Assembly (NCBI GenBank): GCA_002293455.1
Contig: DBDH01000062.1
Coordinates: forward strand, 17,876-49,605
DNA: 31,730 nucleotides
DNA from: Treponema sp. UBA937
GTDB taxonomy: Bacteria; Spirochaetota; Spirochaetia; Treponematales; Breznakiellaceae
Direction: 5' to 3'
The position numbers and the translations under genes were made by a program. This document shows positions 18,398 through 27,300 of the stretch, one piece after another. Numbering within the stretch: the first letter of the stretch is position 1; each line of letters starts with the position of its first letter. Under the pieces are notes generated by a model. It was not told the DNA's origin. It made no database searches and saw nothing but the letters and a program-made list of their open reading frames with translations.

Positions 18398-18564
18398 AAC
18401 AATCTCCATGATTACGTCATCAGAAAATATACAAGCGCAGCCCGATAATAATGTGAGGTATTACTGTCTCGAGGTTATACGCCGCCGCATCTACGTCTGT
18501 TGGGACAAACCACAATTGTCCTTCCGTAAACATACTAAAGGTACGCAAAAATGTTCTATTTGGT
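18270..18564 (-). repeat. Duplicated segment, copy 1 (barrel-gene 3' end plus B N-terminus)
   Basis: Partner of 7966-8242, with its core 18365-18445 identical to 8061-8141. It spans the last ~48 codons of the barrel gene, the gene junction and the B1 signal peptide. The offset between the cores is 10,304 bp in direct orientation. Confidence 0.85.
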
Positions 18565-21500
18565 ATGGTAACCTTGGGAAATTCTATCTGAACCAACAAC
18601 GCGCTCATCCACGTTGGACTGCCGCTCTGGGTATACCCTTCACTGGCAATATCAAACAGAGAGAAATTCGCGCCTATGCCGAAAGAAGCAGACAGCCATT
18701 CCCAATCCGGCCCCAAGAATGAGGCAAAGGGCAGGGTGTATATGTTTGCCAGCAGTTTCAGTCCCAGTACCTGACCGCCATAGCGCAATTCTCTTTCTCC
18801 GCCCAGTTGTTCAAAAAGATCTTGGGTTATAAAGCCGTACTGTACCTGAAGCTTTACATTATCATCAAAAAAACTTAAACCCATGCCAAAGTCCGTATAG
18901 GTGGCTCCGCCGCCGAATAATACAGCGGGAGCGTCATTGCTTAGCTGTCTGATAAAAGGCGGGATAATGCCTTCAAAGTACAGGCCCTGGAGGAAACCGG
19001 GTACTTCATAAGCGGACTTGTCCCCCTCACGAAGATGATAGGTGAGTCCTGCCAGTTCATTATCATCCTGCGCCAAAGCGGCAAATTGCAGTTCGTTGTT
19101 ATAACGGCCGCCCGATTCCGGGGTAAACAAACGGATAACCGGCGGAGTTTTGTCCACCTGCACCAATAAGCGGGTAACGGCTTTTTCTCCGTTGGCCATA
19201 GACGCGCGGATCATAAGGTAATGAACACCTTCGCGCATATCGCCGTCTTCCAGGCGGTATTCCCAATTATAGTCCTTGCCGCGGACGGCTTTTACGGGAA
19301 TAAAGGTATTGCCGTTATCAAAGGACAGTTCAACGCTCTCCAGTTTTTTTGCTTCTACGGCGGTTCGTATTTCTCTGGCTGTTGCTTTATCAGCCAACAG
19401 CATCTCTTCTTCCCGTGTCAGCACATAGCCGGCTCTGCCCCTCAGCCAGGGCCGTTCATAAGCAAAGTCGCCCATCGTCATGGTATCTACCGTTACCCAA
19501 GGCCCGGCTGCTTCGTAATGGACGGTCCGTATTGAGGACTCAATGGTTTGCCTTCCGCCAAACACGCTTTTGACTACGAGCGTATTCGTTCCGGGAATCA
19601 TGTCCGTTGCGTCGATTGAGAACCGGAAGAACCCCGTAGGAGTGACGGTTTCCGTTTTTTCATTCAGACCATTAAAAGTCAAAGTAACCGTTTCCGCGGT
19701 ATCGACTCCGTCAACATAACCATACAAGTTAAATGATCCTTGTACATATTCACCGTTCAAGGGATACAATATATCCACATAATTAAACTGAGCGTCCTGA
19801 GTCAGTTTGATGTTTCGGGAAAGAGTGGTGGTATTTTGCGCTACATCGGTTGATATGAGTTCCACGTTATACGAACCATCGGGCAGATCGCTTAAATCCA
19901 TTTCTTCCAGTATCAGCGTTTCAACCGGTACTTCCCGCAAGGCAAGCTCTTCCGGTATGGCAGCGCCTTCAAGACTGCTGAGTCTTACCTGCACTGATTC
20001 AAGCATAATATTGTCGCGGGAGTTTCCGGCGATGGACAATATGCCGTTAGTACCGACGCCGTCATAAGGGCTGTCGATGCTCAATTCCGGCGGGGTATTA
20101 TCAACAACCAGCATACTGGCATACATCGCGCTGATGTCATATTCATCCCATATTCTGACAAACATGACATTAGGGCCGTCCTCCAGTATCTTGGTATTCA
20201 GTGTGTACGTCCATTTAAAGATACCGTCAGCATCTGTATTGACACTGCTGCCGTCCTCGGAAACAGGAACTTCTTCTTCAGAATCCGCCGTTTCCGAGGC
20301 AGGAACGATAATGTCATCAAGATCGGTAATATCATCGGCATCATTAAAAGTGTTGCCGTTATCCAGGGAAACCTGCACCTTTTTGATGCCGTTCATATCA
20401 TTAGCTATGCCGTAAATCTCTACATTTCCGCCGAGTATTTCTCCAAGGCCGGGACCCTGCACCACACCGGAAGGTTCCGCGAGGGATATTCTGAAACTCC
20501 GGGTTTGCGGCAGACCCATAACGCCGTAGATGTCTTCAACATACATAGTTACCGTGTGTTCATTATCAGTCATGCTGGTAAGCGCGATAGGCAGCGTATA
20601 ACTATGCTGAATCTCCATAACCTGTTCCGCTTCATCGTCTATGCGCCAGTGCAGGAACTTCACCGCGTCGTCATCATAAGAAACGCCGGATACGACAAAG
20701 TCCGATGTTATTACCTCTTTTTCTATGGGCAGGCTTATCTGAATTACCGGCAGGTCCATGACTTCATCAATGCGGAACGGCCATTGTGACAGCCTTGACA
20801 CATTGCCGGCCATATCCGTAAAAACAAAACTCATATTTTGAGCCAAGGGCATTTCTACGCTGTCAAGAACAACATCAAAGAATTTCAGCGGCATTTCGCC
20901 GCCGGCATCGGAAGCTGAGTATGCTAATTTTGAATAGGGCGGAGGAGCTTCCCCGCCGTCTTCTGCCGCACTGCCGGGGCGTTCATACTGAATAGACGCT
21001 ATTCTGCCCGCTTCTTTTATTTCCATGCCTATCCGTATAGTTCCGTTCACACTGGCGGCGATGATGGGTACCACAAGGTTTGCCAAGGGCGCTTGAGTGT
21101 CTTTGCGGACCGGGATAGTTTTAATGGTTTCCCGTCCGGCCATATCAACCGCTTTCACGTTGATGTTGACACTGCCGTCCGCCACACCCGCAAGGCTGAT
21201 GGTATGAATGTACGGAGTATCTTCTCCCAGCAAAGCAAGTTCGCTCTGCGGTACTATTTGACGCCAGGTACTATTCTGATTCACGCTGTATTCCAACCGT
21301 TGGAGCCACTCTGCATCACGGCTTTGCAGTTGTATGTCCGCGGTATTCTGTACCCAAATATTGTCAGGGCCGCGCACGCTTAAATCGGGAGACGCGTCAA
21401 GTACCAAAAAATTGCGGGTCTCCGTATATTGACGGTCATCGCTGTTGGTCAATGTCAAGGTTAAGGGACCGAATAAACCTTTTTGTGTTCCCTCAAGCTG

Positions 21501-23789
21501 AACGAGTCCCCGTTCGTTCAGGCTTACCCTGAATGTTTCGGAACCTTCTCCGCTTATCTCAGCCGTTTTCAGGGATCGCCCATTGAACATATACAGGCCC
21601 TCTGTCGCCTGTCCTGTCAGCAGCAGGACGCGGTTATCCGTAAGAAACGCTTCCGGCGGTGCCAAAAAGGTAAAACTTTCTTCTATATCGATTTGACGGC
21701 CTTCGGTTGGGCGCACTACCCAGAACTCTCCGGAAACCGTATATTCCTCATCGGTTCTCGTTACCGCCGTCATCGTTACTGTGTTCAGTCCGAGCGGCAG
21801 GTCAGGCGGCAGCCGGGCTTGAATTTCACTGTTCCGAACCGACCCATTGATTACCGGCCGATCAGCTATGCTCACCGTCACTCGTCTTATCTGTACGCCT
21901 TCTTCTATAGCAGCACTTATTGGTATGGGTTGTCTCTCTCCGTAGGCCAAAGTAATCTGTTTTTGCCAATGGGTTAGTCCGTTCAGCCCTATCAGGCTCA
22001 AGGGGCCGTCCCGTAATGTGTCCGAGGAAACATGACCCGCCATTTCCGCGTGAGTGCTAAAATCCGGCACAAAAATATAATCTTTCAACACGGTTTCACG
22101 GTTATATATATCTTTTGCTGTAATTTGCAACTGAACCGTCCCATAATCGCTGTCAGGACCTATGGGGATAGTCTGGATATATTCCCCGCCCTGGCTGCCT
22201 CTGGGAACAATCTGTACCGGTTCACGCGATCCCAGTTGATAACTGACGCTTTGCAGCGGACTGCCGGATTGTATCATGACATTGAGGGATTTTCCCGCTT
22301 CACTATCGATTTCAATGCCTGAATGGAATTCCCCTTCAACCGCGGCGCTTCTTCCGGAACCGGAGCTCACCGACACAACGGATATTTGCGGCACGATGCC
22401 GGGGTCAATAATGTTTCTGATCAGTGTTTTCCGGCCTTCTATACCGGTAATGTCCCGTGCCCATATTTCCACAGAGTTGGTTCTCGCGGGTACCGTTGGC
22501 GGCGCTATCACAAAATAAAAATTGTCTGAACAGGCTATTTCCACAGGAGCTTCGCCGTTCAACGAATACAACACTGCCGCCGCCTCATCATCATCTGAAA
22601 CAAATCCCGAAACCGTCAGTCCCGACTCCGAAAATATCGAACCCGCGGCCGGTTCTGTGAGCGTAACCGTAGGCAAATCCGCTTCCTGATTCACCGCAAG
22701 CCTTCGCCTGGTTACGGTAACATTGCCGGATAAATCAACGGCCCTTATTTCCAGATTCAGATCTCTGACATTCTGGCCTCGTATATCAAATTCTTTAACC
22801 CACCAAGGGTTGCCGGTTATCAGCGGCAGTTCCCCGCTTTCTTTCCCCAGCGTCCACGTCAGCGACGCTATTCCCATCGGGTGCCTTGCGTATCCCGCCG
22901 CCGTAAATATTCCGTTGACCGCCGTATCAGGCGCGGGGTATACAATTTCCGCTTCCGGCGGCGTATTATTCACAAACAGCAGAAACGACATCACCCCTTC
23001 GGTGTTTAATGAATCACGGGATCTGAACAGAATAACCGTTGCCCCATCGGTAAATAGGGAGGTATCAACCGCCGCGTCAAAACTGTACTGATCCGTGTTT
23101 CTATCATACCTTGTCCTAATCGGCCTATAACTTGCGCCGTTATCAACCGAGTATTCCAACGATTCTATACCGTTCCCGTCATGGACATTTCCCCGTATCG
23201 TTATTCTTCCGTTTACCAATGCCCCGGATTCATGACTGGTTATGCTTATTTCCGGCTTTTTCCGGTCAAGATGCCATTCCACCCGCTTAACTTTGCCCGC
23301 AACACCGTTGATATCGATTCCCCGCGCGGAAATACTATACAATTTATCAGGCAGTCTGGTGGTGTCATAGTTGAACAGCCAGAAATCGGTTCCTTCCGCC
23401 CTCACTTTGGTGTTTTCATCATCATTAAACCACACTTCCACGAGCGCAATGCCGTCATCATCGGTACAGGTTCCGACAATATTCAAATTCCCCTGCATGT
23501 GCATTTTTTCACGGGGATTAATAATGGTAACCACCGGAAGATCAGATTCGGGATCCAGAAAAATATTATAAGGCCCGGAAATGGACGTATTACCGCCTTT
23601 GTCCTGCGCTTCAAGATAAAAGTTGTATTTTTGCGTTTTGTCTGTCAGACGGCCGCTCGTATCCAGCGTACTGTCAAAACCGGAAGGATCTTCGGCTTGA
23701 TGGGATTCGTTGTCTTTTTCACCCCTGGCAAATACCGCGACAGAGGAAATCAGAAGGAACAGAAACAGGATGTATGTTTTTTTCGTCAT
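18420..23789 (-). CDS. Secreted Ig-repeat protein with C-terminal outer-membrane beta-barrel-like domain
   Basis: Protein of about 1789 residues. A Sec signal peptide (MTKKTYILFLFLLISS, cleavage probably after AVFA) precedes about 14 Ig-like repeats of roughly 80-130 residues spanning about 80-1600. Repeats typically open with P-x-V-x-I...P...G and carry D-D/N-G-I; several contain DNGNTF-type strands, resembling bacterial Ig (Big_7-like) domains. The last ~188 residues change character: alternating hydrophobic/aromatic strands (e.g. VKLQVQYGFIT, WLSASFGIGANFSLF, GLRLYIF) and a terminal Phe, as expected of a BAM-inserted barrel of about eight strands. Start: GGGAG lies 7 nt before the ATG at 23789; the ATG at 23795 is only 1 nt from it. 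First gene after a predicted promoter; B1 follows by about 22 nt. Barrel assignment is from strand pattern only. Inferred role: outer-membrane anchor or exporter displaying the Ig array or partnering the lipoproteins. Confidence 0.88.
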   Translation of the reverse strand: MTKKTYILFLFLLISSVAVFARGEKDNESHQAEDPSGFDSTLDTSGRLTDKTQKYNFYLEAQDKGGNTSISGPYNIFLDPESDLPVVTIINPREKMHMQGNLNIVGTCTDDDGIALVEVWFNDDENTKVRAEGTDFWLFNYDTTRLPDKLYSISARGIDINGVAGKVKRVEWHLDRKKPEISITSHESGALVNGRITIRGNVHDGNGIESLEYSVDNGASYRPIRTRYDRNTDQYSFDAAVDTSLFTDGATVILFRSRDSLNTEGVMSFLLFVNNTPPEAEIVYPAPDTAVNGIFTAAGYARHPMGIASLTWTLGKESGELPLITGNPWWVKEFDIRGQNVRDLNLEIRAVDLSGNVTVTRRRLAVNQEADLPTVTLTEPAAGSIFSESGLTVSGFVSDDDEAAAVLYSLNGEAPVEIACSDNFYFVIAPPTVPARTNSVEIWARDITGIEGRKTLIRNIIDPGIVPQISVVSVSSGSGRSAAVEGEFHSGIEIDSEAGKSLNVMIQSGSPLQSVSYQLGSREPVQIVPRGSQGGEYIQTIPIGPDSDYGTVQLQITAKDIYNRETVLKDYIFVPDFSTHAEMAGHVSSDTLRDGPLSLIGLNGLTHWQKQITLAYGERQPIPISAAIEEGVQIRRVTVSIADRPVINGSVRNSEIQARLPPDLPLGLNTVTMTAVTRTDEEYTVSGEFWVVRPTEGRQIDIEESFTFLAPPEAFLTDNRVLLLTGQATEGLYMFNGRSLKTAEISGEGSETFRVSLNERGLVQLEGTQKGLFGPLTLTLTNSDDRQYTETRNFLVLDASPDLSVRGPDNIWVQNTADIQLQSRDAEWLQRLEYSVNQNSTWRQIVPQSELALLGEDTPYIHTISLAGVADGSVNINVKAVDMAGRETIKTIPVRKDTQAPLANLVVPIIAASVNGTIRIGMEIKEAGRIASIQYERPGSAAEDGGEAPPPYSKLAYSASDAGGEMPLKFFDVVLDSVEMPLAQNMSFVFTDMAGNVSRLSQWPFRIDEVMDLPVIQISLPIEKEVITSDFVVSGVSYDDDAVKFLHWRIDDEAEQVMEIQHSYTLPIALTSMTDNEHTVTMYVEDIYGVMGLPQTRSFRISLAEPSGVVQGPGLGEILGGNVEIYGIANDMNGIKKVQVSLDNGNTFNDADDITDLDDIIVPASETADSEEEVPVSEDGSSVNTDADGIFKWTYTLNTKILEDGPNVMFVRIWDEYDISAMYASMLVVDNTPPELSIDSPYDGVGTNGILSIAGNSRDNIMLESVQVRLSSLEGAAIPEELALREVPVETLILEEMDLSDLPDGSYNVELISTDVAQNTTTLSRNIKLTQDAQFNYVDILYPLNGEYVQGSFNLYGYVDGVDTAETVTLTFNGLNEKTETVTPTGFFRFSIDATDMIPGTNTLVVKSVFGGRQTIESSIRTVHYEAAGPWVTVDTMTMGDFAYERPWLRGRAGYVLTREEEMLLADKATAREIRTAVEAKKLESVELSFDNGNTFIPVKAVRGKDYNWEYRLEDGDMREGVHYLMIRASMANGEKAVTRLLVQVDKTPPVIRLFTPESGGRYNNELQFAALAQDDNELAGLTYHLREGDKSAYEVPGFLQGLYFEGIIPPFIRQLSNDAPAVLFGGGATYTDFGMGLSFFDDNVKLQVQYGFITQDLFEQLGGERELRYGGQVLGLKLLANIYTLPFASFLGPDWEWLSASFGIGANFSLFDIASEGYTQSGSPTWMSALLVQIEFPKVTIPNRTFLRTFSMFTEGQLWFVPTDVDAAAYNLETVIPHIIIGLRLYIF

Positions 23790-23813
23790 ATCCATACTCC
23801 CTTATCCTCTGCC

Positions 23814-23856
23814 ACACAATATATAGTGTCTGTACAAATATCGCAACACAATATAT
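23814..23856 (-). repeat. Pair of 11-bp direct repeats over the giant-operon promoter
   Basis: ACACAATATAT (plus strand) occurs at 23814-23824 and again at 23846-23856, 32 bp apart (about three helical turns). One copy covers the -10 element and the other abuts the -35. Possibly an operator pair; no regulator is identified. Confidence 0.45.
23818..23846 (-). promoter_or_regulatory. Predicted sigma70-type promoter of the giant operon
   Basis: On the minus strand: TTGCGA (23846-23841), a 17-bp spacer, then TATATT (23823-23818). A start site near 23811 would leave a leader of about 22 nt with the GGGAG ribosome site before the ATG at 23789. No comparable promoter was seen before B1, A1, B2 or A2, which fits one long operon. 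Confidence 0.5.
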
Positions 23857-24211
23857 GGGGGTGGGTAAAAACCATAAGACGATTTCTTAATAAAAAACTG
23901 TGAAAATAGAATGATAATAAAGAAAATTTTCATTTATTTGTTCTCCTTACATGTATGCGAATAACTGTTACTTTTTCAAAGATGTTATCTACTAGGGAAC
24001 TCCTATATAGGAATTTCGGACATTCTGTAAAAAAATATTACTACGCTTTGTAGGATATGTCAAATTTTCACAATGACTTTGTCAACAATAAGTGATAATT
24101 TCACCCCTAAGAAACCGCCGTCCCCCGCACTGTTTACAGATGTAATCCAATAGTAACATCTCATTAAAATTATAACAGACGAATAACAACAACTTATCAG
24201 CAGCTTAACAA

Positions 24212-24268
24212 CAAAAAATGAAAAAAGTAGAAAATCAACATCCCCGCCGCAAGCAGCGGGGTATGTTG
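24212..24268 (-). terminator. Rho-independent terminator of the efflux operon
   Basis: Reading the minus strand, CAACAT-A-CCCCGC (24268-24256) pairs with GCGGGG-ATGTTG (24247-24236) with one bulged base and an 8-nt loop. It is followed by a T-rich run (24235-24212) with two tracts of six T. It lies about 107 nt after the RND pump stop codon. Confidence 0.65.
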
Positions 24269-24290
24269 TTTTTGGTAAGGTATTTGACTC

Positions 24291-24356
24291 AGGGTACATA
24301 CCTTTTTTCAACGCCCCAAGGCTCGCACGCGAGAGTGTGCAGAAGGTATGTACCCT
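24291..24356. repeat. 14-bp perfect inverted repeat with inner GAGA hairpin
   Basis: AGGGTACATACCTT (24291-24304) and AAGGTATGTACCCT (24343-24356) are exact reverse complements. The interior contains a second stem, GCACGC/GTGTGC, closed by a GAGA tetraloop (24325-24340). The element starts 19 nt after the pump stop codon. Its compact form suggests a REP-like element or a 3'-UTR RNA structure; it has no T-tract of its own. Confidence 0.7.
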
Positions 24357-24374
24357 TCGCATACAATCAATGAA

Positions 24375-27300
24375 TTACCGATTGTTGGAAAACGAGGCTT
24401 TCGCCGTCTGTTTCTTTTTATCATGCCTTGAATTGAGAATGGAATACATTACCGGTGTAACAAAAAGCGTCATAAACGAACTGACGGTCAACCCGCCTAC
24501 AAAGGTTTTTCCGATGGGCTGAATGGTGTCCGCGCCAACACCTGGGAAAAACGCGATGGGAACCATGCCGAGAATCGTGGTAAGGCTTGTCATCAAAATC
24601 GGCCGGAGCCGGTGGCGGCCCGCTTCCATACAGGCTTCCCGAACAAGCATTCCTCTGGCGCGGAGTGTGTTTGTGTAATCAACCAGCACAATTCCGTTGT
24701 TAACAACAACGCCGACCAAAGCGATAACGCCGACAACAGAAAACAAAGACATGGCTTCGTTGCCGATCTTATATATCCAGATTACCCCGATTAACAGCAG
24801 CGGTATGGAAAAGAAGATAATCAGAGGATCGACAAATGATTCAAACTGACTCGCCATAACACCAAAGACAAGGAACACCGCAACCGCAATAATAAAAAGG
24901 AAGCGCAGATTGTATTCACGGATTTCTTCGGCCTCTCCCAAGAACTGAACGGTAACGCCTTCACGCGGAATATAATAATGTCCCACAACATCCTTGAGCT
25001 TCTCCTGCATTTCGGTCGCCGCGATTCCGGGCGGAATGTTTCCGGAAATTCTGATTCTCCGTTCCTGATTTTCACGGCGGATTCCGGTAGGCGCGCGGTT
25101 CTCAATAATCTTCGCCACGTTTGCAAGAGAAACCCGTGAACCGTTTGAACTGTTCACGGAAATGGAGTCCAGCGTCGGAAGCCCGATTCTGTCTTCGGGG
25201 CGAAGCATTACATCAACGTTAAGCAGTTCGTCTCCCTGCGAGATCGTGGCTGCGGTAACGCCGTTCATCGAGGTTCTGATTTCAGATGAAATCGCCGAAA
25301 GCGAAACTCCCAAGGCCGCCGCTCTGTCGCGGTCAATTTCAATTTGTAACTGCGGACTTCCTTCTACAATATTGATTTCCGGGTCTTCAACCTCAGGAAG
25401 ATACTGCGTGATGATATTCAATATCTCGTCGGCGCTTTCCGTTAACGCTTCGTTGTCTCTCGATGTCAGCGCGATATCAACGGATGAAGAACCGCTCATC
25501 GAACGGCCGGCCCGGAATCGAATCCTCGATCCGGGGAACTGCGAAATATAAGGCGTCAGTTTTTCCTGAATACTTACAGGAGTATCAATCTGATTCGCGG
25601 GTTCCGGCAGAGTAATCTGGATGCTCCCAGACGCGCCGTTGCTGCCTCCCCTGTTTGTAATAATAAGATGCGTGTATCCTTCAATGTCCGATTTTATAAT
25701 ATCTTCAAGCTGCATAAGAACCGGTTCCAAATTGTCCTGCGTAGAACCGGGCGGCATAGAAATGTTAATAGTGATATTATCATCCGTCCTTGTGCGGATA
25801 AACATATTCATCCCCATACCGGAATATTGCAGCACCGAAAAAATTAAAATGAGAATGACAAAAATCAGAATCAACGCGCGGTGGCTCAAACAATAATCCA
25901 AAGATTTTTTGTATCCGCTTTCCATCACTTTAAAAAACGTTTCAAAAGCGTTATCAATTTTTTTAATCATTGGATTTTTCAGCGGCTTTTGTTTTCGTGT
26001 ATCCAGCCGAAGAATGGGACCGCACAAAGCGGGAACCAAAGTAAGCGCAACCAAAAGCGAACACACAAGAGAAATAACAACCGTAAAAATAAGATCGCTG
26101 AACAATTGCCCCATCATCTCAAGATCGTTTTTATAAATGATGAGCGGGATAAACACACAAAGCGTTGTAGCGGTCGAAGCGGTAATCGCGCGGATCATTT
26201 CCTGACTGCCAAGAATCGTCGCGATGTTCGGCTTGGCTCCGCGTTCGCGGTAATTGTGAATGTTTTCCAAAATAACAATCGACCCGTCAACAATCATGCC
26301 AAGCCCAAGGATAAGTCCCGTCATGGTGAGGAGGTTAAGCGTAAACCCGAAAACAGCCATGCACATAAGCGTCAGTATAATACTGATGGGCATCGATAGA
26401 CCGACGACAAGCGTTGCCTTGATATTCCGCAAAAACAAAAACAAAATAAGCATCGCAAGGATCGCGCCCTGAAACGCGTTGGAATACACTTCCTGCAATG
26501 TCGCGTTGATCATCGAAGTGTTATCGGAAAGAACTTCAACGCTTATGCCTCTGGGAAGATCGGCGTTCACCGCATCCAAGGCATCGCGGACATTCTGCGC
26601 GACACGAACGCTGTTGCTGCCGTTCTCGTTTTGAACTTGAATGTACACGCCGCTCAAGCTGTCAACATAAACCCTCGACGCGTCTTCGTTGTATCCGATG
26701 CTGACTTCGGCAACATCTTCGAGGCGTACAACCTGCGAACGGTTCACGTTTGCCGAACTGTTATCCGACCGGTTGACGGTTCTCACAACGAGGCGCCGAA
26801 TCTCATCAAGATCGTTTAATTCCTGCCGGGTAAGAATCTGATATTCCGATGTGCCTCTTGTGATGCTTCCCCCGGAAACAAGAATGCTCTGTCCCCGAAG
26901 CGCACTGCTGACATCATTCAAACTGATTCCGAACGCGTTCAGCCGGTTCAGAGAAACTTCCACTTTTACGATCTGCCTTGTTCCGCCTGTTACACTCGCC
27001 GCGGCAACACCGTCAATCCTTTCAATCTGCGCCTGAATATAATCTTCGGCAAAAAGCCGAAGCTGATCGGGCGTATAATTTCCTTTTACCACAAGCCGCA
27101 TGATGGGTGCGGAATCCATATCAAAACGCCTGACCTGCGGCGTACTGGTTCCGTCAGGCAGAGAGTTTGCCATTCGATTCAAAACATTTTGCACATCCGA
27201 CATCGTCTGCTCTATATCAGTCCCGTAATCAAAAGAAAGATTCACCGAACTAAACTCAAAGCCCGAATTGGAAGTCATGTTCTGCAGGCCCTTTGTGGAA

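Larger units (their letters stand above)
23796..24374. other. Non-coding spacer between efflux operon and giant operon
   Basis: This 579-bp stretch has no convincing gene. From the right it holds a 14-bp inverted repeat (24291-24356), a terminator hairpin (24212-24268), AT-rich sequence, a perfect 12-bp palindrome TCCTATATAGGA (24001-24012), and the giant-operon promoter. A 100-codon frame (24362-24060) runs through the hairpins and is judged spurious. Confidence 0.7.

Noticed and set aside
2199..23789. CRISPR array or phage tail-fibre origin for the repetitive region
   Set aside because: The repeats are protein-level Ig-like domains with no regular DNA repeats and spacers, and no phage structural, integrase or lysis genes are nearby; lipoboxes and signal peptides point to cellular envelope proteins.
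23181..23903. 240-codon plus-strand frame antisense to the barrel gene start
   Set aside because: It is opposite the signal peptide and first Ig repeats, without ribosome site or domain, and runs through the promoter.
24060..24362. 100-codon minus-strand frame in the spacer after the efflux operon
   Set aside because: It begins inside the inverted repeat, passes through the terminator hairpin and its T-tract, and has no ribosome site or recognisable domain. Best read as chance translation of structured DNA.
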